Assembly (NCBI GenBank): GCA_017795105.1
Contig: CP051247.1
Location: 4,682,001-4,746,000, forward strand
Source of the DNA: Planctomycetaceae bacterium
GTDB taxonomy: Bacteria; Planctomycetota; Planctomycetia; Planctomycetales; Planctomycetaceae
Length of the DNA: 64,000 nucleotides
Direction of reading: 5' to 3'
The translations under genes were made by a program, and so were the position numbers. Of this stretch, positions 18,951-27,579 are shown piece after piece. Below the pieces are notes generated by a model. That model was not told the DNA's origin and made no database searches. It worked only from the letters and a program-made list of their open reading frames with translations. Numbering within the stretch: position 1 is the stretch's first letter; each line of letters starts with the position of its first letter.

Positions 18951-19874
18951 ATGCTGCCGCCGGTCCATTACCGTCAGGGTCAGGAAAAGAAGGTCGCTCA
19001 CGGCACCTGGTATCGTGGAGAGCACTGCAACTTCATCGCCAGCAAGGGCAATCTGACCGAGCCCGATGCGGCGGTGAAATATGTGCTGCACGGTTGGACG
19101 CCCGAGTTACCCTTTCTCACACGGAAGGACTGCTTCACGGCTTTCGGCAGCTGTTTCGCCGCCCATCTGACCAAGTTCCTGCGGGCTCATCGGTATCAGG
19201 TCGGTTCTCCGGAATGGAATACCGACAGCTACATCATGACCTACGGAGCGGGAATCAATAACACCTTCGCGATTCGTCAACAGCTCGAGTGGGCTCTGGA
19301 GAACCGCCAGTTTCAGGAGTCGCTCTGGTACGATCAGGATCGCAGGCTCGTTCCGCCTGATGTCGATGCCCAGCTGGCGACGCGGGAAATCCTGAAGTCG
19401 ACGTCGGTGTTCATCTTCACGCTCGGCCTTTCCGAAATCTGGTACAGTCGGGAGACCGGCGAGGTCTTCTGGCGAGCAATTCCGCAGGATGTGTTTGATC
19501 CCTCTCGCCACGGTTTCCGTGTCAGCACCTGTGCGGAAAACGCGGCCAACCTGGAGGCCATCTATCAGCTCGTGCGGCACCATCGTCCAGATGCGACGAT
19601 CATCTTCACGCTATCGCCCGTGCCGCTTGTGGCGACGTTTCGACCGGTTTCCTGTATCACGGCAAACTCGGCTTCCAAAGCGATTCTGCGTGCGAGTCTG
19701 GGCGAAGTCGTTCGTGCTCACTCAGAAGACGATAAGCTCTTCTACTTCCCTTCGTACGAACTGGTCAAAGAGTACTTCCGGGATCCGTACGAACAGGACA
19801 ATCGCCATGTCCGAGCAGAGGTCGTTGAGCAGATCATGAATCTGTTCGCCCGCTACTATCTCGCCGATTTCTAG
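18951..19874 (+). CDS. GSCFA-domain protein
   Basis: The 307-residue protein carries the family signature FGSCFA (Gly66 to Ala70), where the serine lies at the nucleophile position of an SGNH-hydrolase-like fold. Further family features are the LGLSEIW stretch and the YFPSYELVKEYFRDPY segment near the C-terminus. GSCFA proteins are thought to be SGNH-like hydrolases or transferases, but the substrate is not known to me. No signal peptide is seen. An AGGAAGGAA box precedes the ATG. Confidence 0.85.
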   Translation: MLPPVHYRQGQEKKVAHGTWYRGEHCNFIASKGNLTEPDAAVKYVLHGWTPELPFLTRKDCFTAFGSCFAAHLTKFLRAHRYQVGSPEWNTDSYIMTYGAGINNTFAIRQQLEWALENRQFQESLWYDQDRRLVPPDVDAQLATREILKSTSVFIFTLGLSEIWYSRETGEVFWRAIPQDVFDPSRHGFRVSTCAENAANLEAIYQLVRHHRPDATIIFTLSPVPLVATFRPVSCITANSASKAILRASLGEVVRAHSEDDKLFYFPSYELVKEYFRDPYEQDNRHVRAEVVEQIMNLFARYYLADF

Positions 19875-20117
19875 AGCACATTGCTCTACCGAGTAGCGAC
19901 GCATGAGCGTTGAGAGGCCTGCAAATGACCATCTCACGTCGCTGAATGCCGCTACTCTTATACGAAGTCTGATCTAAGCGGCTTTCGCGCATCTCCTGAG
20001 TCGAATCTCTACTTCGCACAGTCCATTGCGCGATCTGTAAGAAGAAAGAGCCCAGCTACGACGACCAGTCTGGCCAATCGTGCCGAATTGTCGCAGCGCC
20101 TGCGGACGCAAACTGCT

Positions 20118-20123
20118 TATAAT
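20118..20123 (+). promoter_or_regulatory. Possible -10 box for the next gene
   Basis: A perfect TATAAT lies 46 nt upstream of the preferred ATG 20169. No matching -35 box is seen at 16-18 nt, so this is tentative. The rest of the 294-nt gap back to the GSCFA gene shows nothing else that I can name. Confidence 0.35.
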
Positions 20124-20168
20124 GCCACGGACATCAATCCGCGGCTCTTGCAAACAGCAGTACGTCTC

Positions 20169-20588
20169 ATGACCACCGACCCGAACTATCTCGATCCTCA
20201 TGCTCGTATCCGGACCGCCACCGGGTATGTCGTCGCCTGCTCGCTGCTGTTTCTGTTCGTCGTCGTCGTCACGGTGCTGAGCGTTTTCGCGATGCCGGTT
20301 TCGACGGACAACGGGAACGCGCTGGTCGCCGAGTTCTCAGGTGTTGATGACGGCGAAGTCGGCCCGGTTCGCGTTGAGGATCAGTGGGAGTTCCGCTGGG
20401 AGCATGAAGGCCATCTGAAACGGATCACCTGGACCCGGGACGACGGCGAAACAGACATGTTCATGGAGATGCCGGGCAAGCCGATTCGGGGCCACGGTGG
20501 GATCAACTACCAGGAGGGGGGCGAGTATCAATTTCGAGTGGAAGGAACCGGCCCCTGGAAGATTCAGGTTTATCAGTTCGGCAGGTGA
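20169..20588 (+). CDS. Single-pass membrane protein of unknown function
   Basis: The product is 139 residues from ATG 20169. A frame upstream to TTG 20088 exists, but it overlaps the likely promoter. A charged N-terminus precedes one hydrophobic segment (about residues 17-42). The remaining 95 residues are soluble and acidic, with aromatic beta-type motifs (EDQWEFRWEHEGH, EGTGPWKIQVYQF). The C-terminal part probably lies outside the cytoplasm as a small beta domain. It ends 67 nt before nadK. No known family recognised. Confidence 0.65.
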   Translation: MTTDPNYLDPHARIRTATGYVVACSLLFLFVVVVTVLSVFAMPVSTDNGNALVAEFSGVDDGEVGPVRVEDQWEFRWEHEGHLKRITWTRDDGETDMFMEMPGKPIRGHGGINYQEGGEYQFRVEGTGPWKIQVYQFGR

Positions 20589-20640
20589 TGGTGAAAAGCG
20601 GCTCGAAATGGCGTGCTGAATCTGTTCCTCGGCTCACTTC

Positions 20641-20649
20641 TGGTATACT
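20641..20649 (+). promoter_or_regulatory. Extended -10 promoter element just before nadK
   Basis: TGGTATACT fits an extended -10 (TGnTATAnT). Transcription would start about seven nt downstream, at or next to the nadK ATG, which would make the mRNA leaderless. There is no visible ribosome-binding site before that ATG, which agrees with this reading. Confidence 0.4.
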
Positions 20650-20655
20650 CGCGGC

Positions 20656-21531
20656 ATGAATTCCATGCCTCCGATCCGCACCATTGTTCTGGCCCGCAGC
20701 CCTCATGAGCATGTTCGCACTGCCTGGGAGAAGCTGCAGCCCTGTCTGGCCTCCCGCAAAGAGATCGACGTTGTCGGCGTTGCGATGACTGAAGATCTCG
20801 AGCACAAGGAGCTCGATGCCGAATTGGCGATCGTTCTTGGCGGCGACGGTTCGATTCTGAGAGCCTGTCGCCAATTCGGCGATCATCAGATTCCGATCCT
20901 GCCGATCAACCTCGGGCGGCTCGGCTTTCTGGCCGATCTGACACTCGAAGACGTCCAGCGGCATCTCGATCTGATTGCCCGCCGGGAGTTCAAGATTGCC
21001 GAGATGTTGATGTTCGAGGCCATCATCCGCAAAAAAGATGGATCCGAAGAGCGGCACCTGGGACTGAACGAACTGGCGATTCGCGTGGGGCATGCGCCGC
21101 ATATGTTCGATGTGCAACTCTCCATCGATGGGGAAGCGGTGACGACCTACAGCGGCGATGGGCTCATCCTGGCCACGCCGATCGGTTCGACGGCTCATTC
21201 GCTTTCCGCTGGCGGGCCGATTCTGCGGCAGACGATTCGGGCATTCGTCCTGACTCCCATCTGCCCTCATACGTTGACGATTCGCCCAATCGTGGATCGA
21301 GCCGACTGCTGCTACGAGTTAACGCTGCCCGAACAGGGGGAGAAAGTCCTGGCGGTCATCGACGGGCATATTCATCGCGAATTCTCGCACGGCGACTCGA
21401 TCGTCTTCCGCGAAGCCGCGGTGAACTGCAAGCTGGTTCGATTCCCCAACCACAGCTACTACGAGACACTGCATCGTAAACTCGGCTGGGAAGGTCAACT
21501 CTCTTACAAGACCTACCTGGAACAGCATTGA
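20656..21531 (+). CDS. nadK: NAD kinase
   Basis: The 291-residue enzyme phosphorylates NAD to NADP using ATP or polyphosphate. The GGDG motif (residues 62-65) holds the catalytic Asp64, and the NELAI and STAHSLSAGGP blocks match the NAD-binding half. The length is normal. A second ATG lies at 20665, but the first gives the more usual N-terminus. No Shine-Dalgarno box is evident. The cytoplasmic housekeeping enzyme is flanked by small genes of unknown role. Confidence 0.93.
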   Translation: MNSMPPIRTIVLARSPHEHVRTAWEKLQPCLASRKEIDVVGVAMTEDLEHKELDAELAIVLGGDGSILRACRQFGDHQIPILPINLGRLGFLADLTLEDVQRHLDLIARREFKIAEMLMFEAIIRKKDGSEERHLGLNELAIRVGHAPHMFDVQLSIDGEAVTTYSGDGLILATPIGSTAHSLSAGGPILRQTIRAFVLTPICPHTLTIRPIVDRADCCYELTLPEQGEKVLAVIDGHIHREFSHGDSIVFREAAVNCKLVRFPNHSYYETLHRKLGWEGQLSYKTYLEQH

Positions 21532-21731
21532 GTTCGCAGGAGCCGGAATCTGAGAATTCCGCGTGAATTTCGCGAATGGCAAAATCTCGTAATTGACGGT
21601 TCAAATCGGGGGTCGTATCCTCAATATCAGCGAGAGTTGATCAGTACGTTGCCGTCGATGGAGCGGCTCAGACAGTGGATGTTGAGACCTGTTTCGGGAC
21701 GAAGCAGCGTAGTCACGGAAGGGAACCGATA

Positions 21732-21959
21732 ATGGACGATCAAGCGTGTCTGCAGGAGCATGCGCACCGCGTTGAACAGGCCATCCGGCAGATGACTGGC
21801 GGGCTGATTCGGGGATTGCAGGTGTCTTCCCATAACAATTCCCTGGTGGTGACCGGCACGACCGATCGCTACTACCACAAACAACTCGCCACGCGGGCCG
21901 CGATGCAGGCAGTGAACGATCAGACGCTGAAGAACGACATTGTCGTTTCGTCACGCTAA
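21732..21959 (+). CDS. Small BON-like domain protein
   Basis: The product is 75 residues from ATG 21732 with a GGAAGGGA box just upstream; the frame is open further back to 21675. The sequence GLQVSSHNNSLVVTGTTDRYYHKQLA resembles a BON domain, with a beta strand, a turn with Gly and a helix of the LATRAAMQAV type. BON domains bind membranes or ligands. No signal peptide is visible, so its site of action is unclear. Confidence 0.65.
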   Translation: MDDQACLQEHAHRVEQAIRQMTGGLIRGLQVSSHNNSLVVTGTTDRYYHKQLATRAAMQAVNDQTLKNDIVVSSR

Positions 21960-21995
21960 ACCCGGTTCAGGCTGGCCGCCCGGGCGGCATGGCAG

Positions 21996-22661
21996 CTATC
22001 GGGGTTCCGGAGTCTTTTCAGGCTCGGCGGTTTCCTTCGGCGTAAACGCTTTCTCTTCCCCTTTGATCAGTCGGACGATGTTGCTGCGATGTCGGTAGAC
22101 AATCAATCCGGGGACCAGCAGGCTGAAGAGCCCGAGTGCCCAGTTTTCCCGTGTGAAGGGATGCGGTTTGAGCAGCAGCAGTTCGGCGACCGCGAATGCG
22201 ATCGCACCAATGAGTGAACTGATCGAGACCGTTCGCCAGATCAGCATCGACAGCGCGAAAAGACCGGCTGCAATCGCCGAGGCGAGTGGAGCAAGTACAA
22301 AGACGACGCCGAGGCCGGTGGCGACGCCCTTTCCTCCCTGGAACTTCAGGTAGCAGGGGAACATATGGCCGACAATCGTGGCTGCTCCGACAATCGTCGG
22401 ACCGTGCATCGCTTCGAGGGAAGGAAGATCGGAAGCGAGCAGCAGTTTAGCGGCGAGGGTGGGCAACAGGCCCTTCAACGCATCGAGTACGAAGACAACG
22501 ATGAACCATTTGAATCCCATGACGCGGCCGACGTTCGTCGCACCGATGTTTCCACTACCGACCGTGCGGATATCGACCTTGCCGAAGACCCGGGCGATCA
22601 GCAGGCCGAACGGAATGCTGCCGATGAGATAAGCGGCCAGGCAGAGAACAGAAATCAACAC
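21996..22661 (-). CDS. plsY: Acyl-phosphate:glycerol-3-phosphate acyltransferase
   Basis: PlsY makes lysophosphatidate from acyl phosphate and glycerol 3-phosphate at the inner membrane. Seen here are the family motifs GSIPFG, SGNIGATNVGR and GGKGVATGLG, and about five hydrophobic segments. The start is uncertain: GTG 22661 gives the usual PlsY N-terminus, while ATG 22730 would add 23 residues with no family resemblance and would overlap the upstream part of the divergent frame. A charged tail (about 25 residues, EKTPEPR at the end) follows the membrane core. Confidence 0.88.
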   Translation of the reverse strand: MLISVLCLAAYLIGSIPFGLLIARVFGKVDIRTVGSGNIGATNVGRVMGFKWFIVVFVLDALKGLLPTLAAKLLLASDLPSLEAMHGPTIVGAATIVGHMFPCYLKFQGGKGVATGLGVVFVLAPLASAIAAGLFALSMLIWRTVSISSLIGAIAFAVAELLLLKPHPFTRENWALGLFSLLVPGLIVYRHRSNIVRLIKGEEKAFTPKETAEPEKTPEPR

Positions 22662-22876
22662 AGAGTACTCGCAATTCGAATCGAAGATGCACGATTGGAC
22701 AGCCGAGGATGCTCGCAAGAACCCTCGCATCAACGGATAGGTTTGCGTCCGGGCAGACCAACCGGCAGAATAGGATAGTGAGTTCCCCGCGAATATTCCC
22801 GGGACTCTTTGTGAAAATCAACCGCGTCGCTCGAACTCTCCACCGAGCACCGAACCTCAGCAGCAGGGCCCGCCAG

Positions 22877-25800
22877 ATGACTTGTCGATCCCTCACGTTT
22901 TTCTCGCTCGCCCTCGTCGTCTCCGCCGTCGTTCTCGCAACGCCAGCAGCCGCGGAAGAGCAGATTGACTTCAACCAGCAGATTCGCCCGTTGCTCTCGG
23001 ACCGTTGCTTCGCCTGCCATGGTCCCGATGCTGAGCACCGCGAGGGGGGATTCCGTCTCGATGTCCAGGCCAGTGCGTTTGGCCCCGGCGATTCCGGCGA
23101 TCCGATCATCGTTGCCGGTCATCCCGAACAGAGCGCGATGATCGAGCGGATCACCACCGAAGACACCAGTCTGCGGATGCCGCCGGAAGATGCTCCCCGA
23201 CCGCTGACGGCCGACGAGATCGCTCTCCTCAAAAAATGGGTCGAGCAGGGAGCCGAGTGGCAGGATCACTGGTCGTATCGTCCACTGAAACGTCCCGACG
23301 TTCCGCAACTGACTGAATCGAAGCAGCCGACCTCCGCCATCGATGCCTTCGTCCGCCAGCGGCTCGAAGAAGAAGGAATGTCGCCGGCTGAGGAAGCGGC
23401 TCGCGAGACGCTGATCCGGCGGGTGACGCTCGATCTGACCGGATTGCCGCCGACAGTCGAAGAAATCGATGCCTTTCTGGCGGATGAAAAACCCGATGTC
23501 TACGAACGGCTCGTCGATCGGCTGCTAGCTTCCCCGCGTTTTGGAGAACATCAGGCCCACTACTGGCTCGATGCGGTTCGTTACGGCGATACCCACGGGC
23601 TGCACCTCGACAACTATCGAGAGATGTGGCCGTACCGCGAATGGGTCATCAACGCCTTCAACCAGAACATGCCGTTCGACCAGTTCGTTCGCGAGCAACT
23701 TGCGGGTGATCTGCTGGAGAACCCGACGCGGGATCAGCTCATCGCCAGTGGGTACAACCGCTGTCACGTCACGACCAGCGAAGGGGGTTCGATCGCCGAA
23801 GAAGTTTACGTGCGGAATGTCGTGGAGCGGGTTAACAACTTCGGGACCGTTTTCATCGGCACGACCTTCGACTGCACCCGATGTCACGATCACAAGTTCG
23901 ATCCGATTACGCAGCACGATTACTACTCGATGTTCGCATACTTCAACAGCCTCGACGGCAACCCGCTCGATGGGAACCGGAAAGATCATGCCCCGGTCAT
24001 TACGGTGCCGACACCGCAACAGGAGCACGAACTCAAAGAGCTTGACCAGCAGCTGGCCGGCATCCGCAAAGAGCTGAAGGACCTGGAGCCCAAACTGACC
24101 GAAGCTCAACTCGCCTGGGAGCAGGAAGCGGCATCGTCTGTCGAAGAACAACGCGACTGGATGGTCCTCGTGCCGGAAGAATATATCTCCCAGGGAAAAG
24201 CCGATCTTCAGGTGCTGCCCGATCTCTCGATTCTTGCGTCCGGAACCAATCCCGCTCGCGAGGTTTACGAGATTGTCTCGACCGTTGCCAATGGGCCCAA
24301 GAAAGCCGTTCGCCTTGAAGGTCTGATTCATGAATCGTTGACCGCGGGCGGAGCAGGGCGGAGCCAGAACAGTAATGTCGTCCTTAGTGAGTTTGAGTTG
24401 TATGTCGCCGCCAGCGACAAGCCCGGCGAATGGGAGCGAGTGAAGATCGATGCCGCTCGAGCCGATCATGAGCAGACCAATGGCGATTTCAAGATCGCCA
24501 ACGCCATCGACGGGGAGGCCGGAACCGGCTGGGCCATCGAAGGGTTCAAGCTTCGAGAAGATCGGACGGCGGAGTTTGTCGCCGCTGAATCGTTTGGTTC
24601 CGAAGAACCCTATCGCGTGAAGATCGTGCTGCGTCACGAGTCTCCGTACGGCCAGCATCAGTTCGGTCGCGTTCGATTGTCTGTCGCCGATTTCGATCCG
24701 ATCGCCCGCAACGTTCCCGATGGCATTCGCAAGATTCTGCTGACCGAGACTGACAAACGGACGCCCGCTCAATCGCAGGAACTCCAGAAGCACTTCCGCA
24801 GCAATGTCGTCGATTTGCCAGAGTACAAACAGCTTCAGGGGCGGTTGACGCAAACCGAAAAGCAGCGGAAAGAATTTGCGGACTCGATTCCGACAACAAT
24901 GGTCTTTAAGGAACTGGCCAAGCCAAAGCCGGCTTATCTGCTCAACCGCGGAGAATATGATCAGAAAGGCGAGGAAGTCGCCCGGCGTACGCCCGAAGCG
25001 TTGCCGTCGATGGATCCCGCCTGGCCCAACAACCGCCTGGGGCTGGCCCACTGGCTTGTGAGCGAACAGAACCCGTTGACGGCCCGAGTCGCCGTCAATC
25101 GTTTCTGGCAACAACTGTTTGGTGTCGGCCTGGTAAAGACTTCCGAAGACTTCGGGGCTCAGGGAGAGCGGCCCAGTCATCCGGAGTTACTCGACTGGCT
25201 CGCGGTCGAGTTCCGCGAATCGGGCTGGGACATGAAACACATGCTGCGGGAGATGGTGCTGTCGCAGACGTATCGCCAGCGATCGCATCTCGATTCTGAG
25301 AATCGCGAACGGGATCCCGAGAATCGGCTGCTCGCTCGCGGGCCGCGTTTCCGGCTCGATGCGGAGGTGCTTCGCGATCAGGCGCTGTTCGTTTCCGGTC
25401 TGCTGGTCGAAGAACTTGGTGGCCCCAGCGTGAAGCCGCCTCAGCCCGACGGACTCTGGTATGCCGTCGGTTATACGCGATCGAATACCGCCCGTTTCGT
25501 TGCCGACACCGATCCGGAGAAAACGCATCGTCGGACGCTTTACACGTTCATGAAACGAACGTCGCCCCCTCCGCAGATGTCGACATTCGATGGGCCTTCA
25601 CGGGAGTCGGGCTGCGTTCGCCGCGAACGGACCAACACACCGCTGCAGGCTCTGATGCTGTTCAATGATCCGCAGTACTTGGAGTGCGCCCGGGGACTGG
25701 CGGAGCGGGGGATGACCGAGGGTGGAGCGACGCCGAAAGCGATTGCGACGTTTCTTTACCGCACCTGTACAGGCTACGAACCGAACGAGAACGAACTGTC

Positions 25801-25984
25801 TGTTCTGGTCTCGGGGTACGAGGAAGAATTGCATCATTTTCAGGAGAACCCCGGGAAGGCACAACAGTTGCTTGAAGCGATCGTGGTTCCTGAGGCAAAC
25901 GATTTGCCAGCGGAGGAACTGGCGGCATGGACGCTAACCGCGAACATTCTGCTGACTCTGGATGTCGTAGTGACTAAGAACTAG
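22877..25984 (+). CDS. Planctomycete cytochrome c / DUF1549 / DUF1553 (PSD1) protein
   Basis: The product is 1035 residues from ATG 22877, which opens a signal peptide (about 1-25, ending in AAA). A haem-binding CFACH (Cys44, Cys47, His48) lies in a PSCyt1 domain, followed by DUF1549 with a second CXXCH (CTRCH). A variable middle region (about 370-620) leads to the C-terminal PSD1 domain (DUF1553), with conserved NRFWQQLFG and RTNTPLQALMLFNDP. These proteins are numerous in planctomycetes and normally pair with a DUF1501 gene. None follows here. The role is unproven; a surface electron-transfer or polysaccharide-related enzyme is the common suggestion. Confidence 0.9.
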   Translation: MTCRSLTFFSLALVVSAVVLATPAAAEEQIDFNQQIRPLLSDRCFACHGPDAEHREGGFRLDVQASAFGPGDSGDPIIVAGHPEQSAMIERITTEDTSLRMPPEDAPRPLTADEIALLKKWVEQGAEWQDHWSYRPLKRPDVPQLTESKQPTSAIDAFVRQRLEEEGMSPAEEAARETLIRRVTLDLTGLPPTVEEIDAFLADEKPDVYERLVDRLLASPRFGEHQAHYWLDAVRYGDTHGLHLDNYREMWPYREWVINAFNQNMPFDQFVREQLAGDLLENPTRDQLIASGYNRCHVTTSEGGSIAEEVYVRNVVERVNNFGTVFIGTTFDCTRCHDHKFDPITQHDYYSMFAYFNSLDGNPLDGNRKDHAPVITVPTPQQEHELKELDQQLAGIRKELKDLEPKLTEAQLAWEQEAASSVEEQRDWMVLVPEEYISQGKADLQVLPDLSILASGTNPAREVYEIVSTVANGPKKAVRLEGLIHESLTAGGAGRSQNSNVVLSEFELYVAASDKPGEWERVKIDAARADHEQTNGDFKIANAIDGEAGTGWAIEGFKLREDRTAEFVAAESFGSEEPYRVKIVLRHESPYGQHQFGRVRLSVADFDPIARNVPDGIRKILLTETDKRTPAQSQELQKHFRSNVVDLPEYKQLQGRLTQTEKQRKEFADSIPTTMVFKELAKPKPAYLLNRGEYDQKGEEVARRTPEALPSMDPAWPNNRLGLAHWLVSEQNPLTARVAVNRFWQQLFGVGLVKTSEDFGAQGERPSHPELLDWLAVEFRESGWDMKHMLREMVLSQTYRQRSHLDSENRERDPENRLLARGPRFRLDAEVLRDQALFVSGLLVEELGGPSVKPPQPDGLWYAVGYTRSNTARFVADTDPEKTHRRTLYTFMKRTSPPPQMSTFDGPSRESGCVRRERTNTPLQALMLFNDPQYLECARGLAERGMTEGGATPKAIATFLYRTCTGYEPNENELSVLVSGYEEELHHFQENPGKAQQLLEAIVVPEANDLPAEELAAWTLTANILLTLDVVVTKN

Positions 25985-26145
25985 GCAGGTCGTCCTGTTT
26001 TCTGACAGTCGATCCGGACCCTGCCAATTTTTTTCGTCACAGGCGAATCTTCAGAATGCAGGCCTCAAGGAGAGCTGTTCAGAGGTTGTACTGCCGCGTA
26101 TAATTAAGGAGATTTCCCTACGTTCTTCCAGAGAAAGATTTGCTC

Positions 26146-26577
26146 ATGAACGCCACGATGCCACAACCTGATCTTTCCAAGAAGTTTTATACGGTTGAAG
26201 AGGCGAACCGGGCTTTACCGCTGGTCCGTGCGATTGTGCGGGACATTGTCGGACTTTACGGAGAAGTGAGAACACGTCGCGAGCGTCTCTCCGCGATCGA
26301 ACGCTCTCATATGGCTGTTCCCGAGCGTTCCGATGCGTTCAGCGAAGAAGTTGAAGATATGGAAAACTCGCTGCTCGAAGACTTCGAGCAGCTCAAGGAA
26401 TATGTCGACGAGCTTTCGAACCTGGGGCTCGAACTGAAGGATCCTGAAACGGGGCTGGTTGATTTCCCGTCTCTTCAGGACGGGCAGGAAGTTCGACTCT
26501 GCTGGCAGTACGGAGAGGATCGCGTCGGACATGTCCACGATATTGAACAGGGATTCGAGGATCGCCGGACGATCTGA
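26146..26577 (+). CDS. DUF2203 family protein
   Basis: The product is 143 residues from ATG 26146; a TTG two codons earlier is less likely. It begins with the family hallmark FYTVEEANRALPLVRAIVRD, has a helical coiled-coil centre (RTRRERLSAIER, EDMENSLLEDFEQLKEYVDEL), and ends with the GLVDFPS, VRLCWQYGED and HDIEQGFEDR blocks. The function of DUF2203 is not known to me. It is probably cytoplasmic. A TATAAT at 26099-26104 could be part of its promoter, and a terminator follows. Confidence 0.85.
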   Translation: MNATMPQPDLSKKFYTVEEANRALPLVRAIVRDIVGLYGEVRTRRERLSAIERSHMAVPERSDAFSEEVEDMENSLLEDFEQLKEYVDELSNLGLELKDPETGLVDFPSLQDGQEVRLCWQYGEDRVGHVHDIEQGFEDRRTI

Positions 26578-26639
26578 GATCGGCTGCCGTGTTCGACCTG
26601 AACTGGTCGAGAGCAGATCAACCTGATGGAAATTGAACC

Positions 26640-26667
26640 GCGTGGCGAATCTTCGCCACGCTTTTTT
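26640..26667 (+). terminator. Rho-independent terminator
   Basis: A perfect 10-bp stem (26640-26649 with 26652-26661, GCGTGGCGAA with TTCGCCACGC) has a 2-nt apex and six T residues. It ends the DUF2203 transcript. Confidence 0.9.
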
Positions 26668-27003
26668 CTGCGCCTGTTCAAACCTTCGTTGACTTAATGG
26701 AGGCAGGTTTCAGACAAATCTCCGGCGTGCCCGAATAACTTCTGTCACACCGACGTTGGAGTTGTATCCATCACGACGAGAAAGCCGGCAGAGTCGCTTA
26801 TCAACGGGGGAGGCGAGGCGGTGACATTTGTGCTGCAACCGGCCGTGGCAAAGTCGCGGATTCGCAACGAATTGGTCTGTCTCCAATTCCATTCTTCCAC
26901 CTCTTTCGCCTTTTCATCGAAACGGGAATTCGTAGAATATACAGATGGCTACGGGCCGACAGGATGATCTTCAAGAAACGCGGGCGAAGAGCAACTGGAA
27001 TCT
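26668..27003. other. 336-nt stretch without a recognisable gene
   Basis: This lies between the terminator and the FHA gene. Short frames here have no coding look. A TAGAAT near 26932 followed by ATACA could be a -10 for the FHA gene, but no fitting -35 is present. I see no repeats or strong hairpins. Confidence 0.4.
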
Positions 27004-27507
27004 ATGTTTGGCGAACTGATACCGAGTGGCGGAGGCGATCCGATCCCACTACTGAAGCAGCGTCTGGTTGTTGGAAGACGACCGACCTGCGACATTTGTC
27101 TGCCGTTCCCGAATGTGTCGTCTCAGCATTGCCAACTCGAATTTCGCAATGGCTACTGGCACGTGCAGGATCTCAACAGCAGTAACGGCATCAAGATTAA
27201 TGGAGTGCGGGAGGAGTCCCGCTTCCTGCATCCCGGCGACGAGCTGACAATCGCCAAGCATGCTTACGAAGTTTCGTACGAGCCGGCTGCCGATGCCCCC
27301 CCTCCTCCGGAGGAAGACAATCCGTTTTCGAAGAGCCTGCTGGAGAAAGCCGGTCTGATGTCGAAGAAGCGACGCCAGCGTCCTTCGAGCAGCGGCGAAG
27401 AAGATCTGGTCGGCGATGCGTCCCGGGTCAACTTCAAGAAATCGAAACCCGTTTCGAAGAACAATCCGGAAGACGATCAAATTCTCGGATGGCTCGACGA
27501 GAGTTGA
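27004..27507 (+). CDS. FHA-domain protein
   Basis: The 167-residue protein has one forkhead-associated domain (about 10-95) that binds phosphothreonine peptides. The conserved residues are present: GRR after the first strand, the SSQH loop and the SSNGIKING loop. The C-terminal 70 residues are Pro-, Ser- and Lys-rich and look unstructured. The domain implies a Ser/Thr kinase partner, but none is in this window. It lies 72 nt before the rsgA coding region and is probably co-transcribed with it. Confidence 0.86.
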   Translation: MFGELIPSGGGDPIPLLKQRLVVGRRPTCDICLPFPNVSSQHCQLEFRNGYWHVQDLNSSNGIKINGVREESRFLHPGDELTIAKHAYEVSYEPAADAPPPPEEDNPFSKSLLEKAGLMSKKRRQRPSSSGEEDLVGDASRVNFKKSKPVSKNNPEDDQILGWLDES

Positions 27508-27579
27508 GTGGCGTTCGTATGACAAGAGCTGGCTGGAGCGGATCGGCCGATCCGACTCACACAGAAACTGGGTTCCGTT

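Noticed and set aside
23525..25180. 551-residue antisense open frame over the PSD1 gene
   Set aside because: It overlaps the well-defined DUF1549/DUF1553 domains and has no signal or motif of its own.
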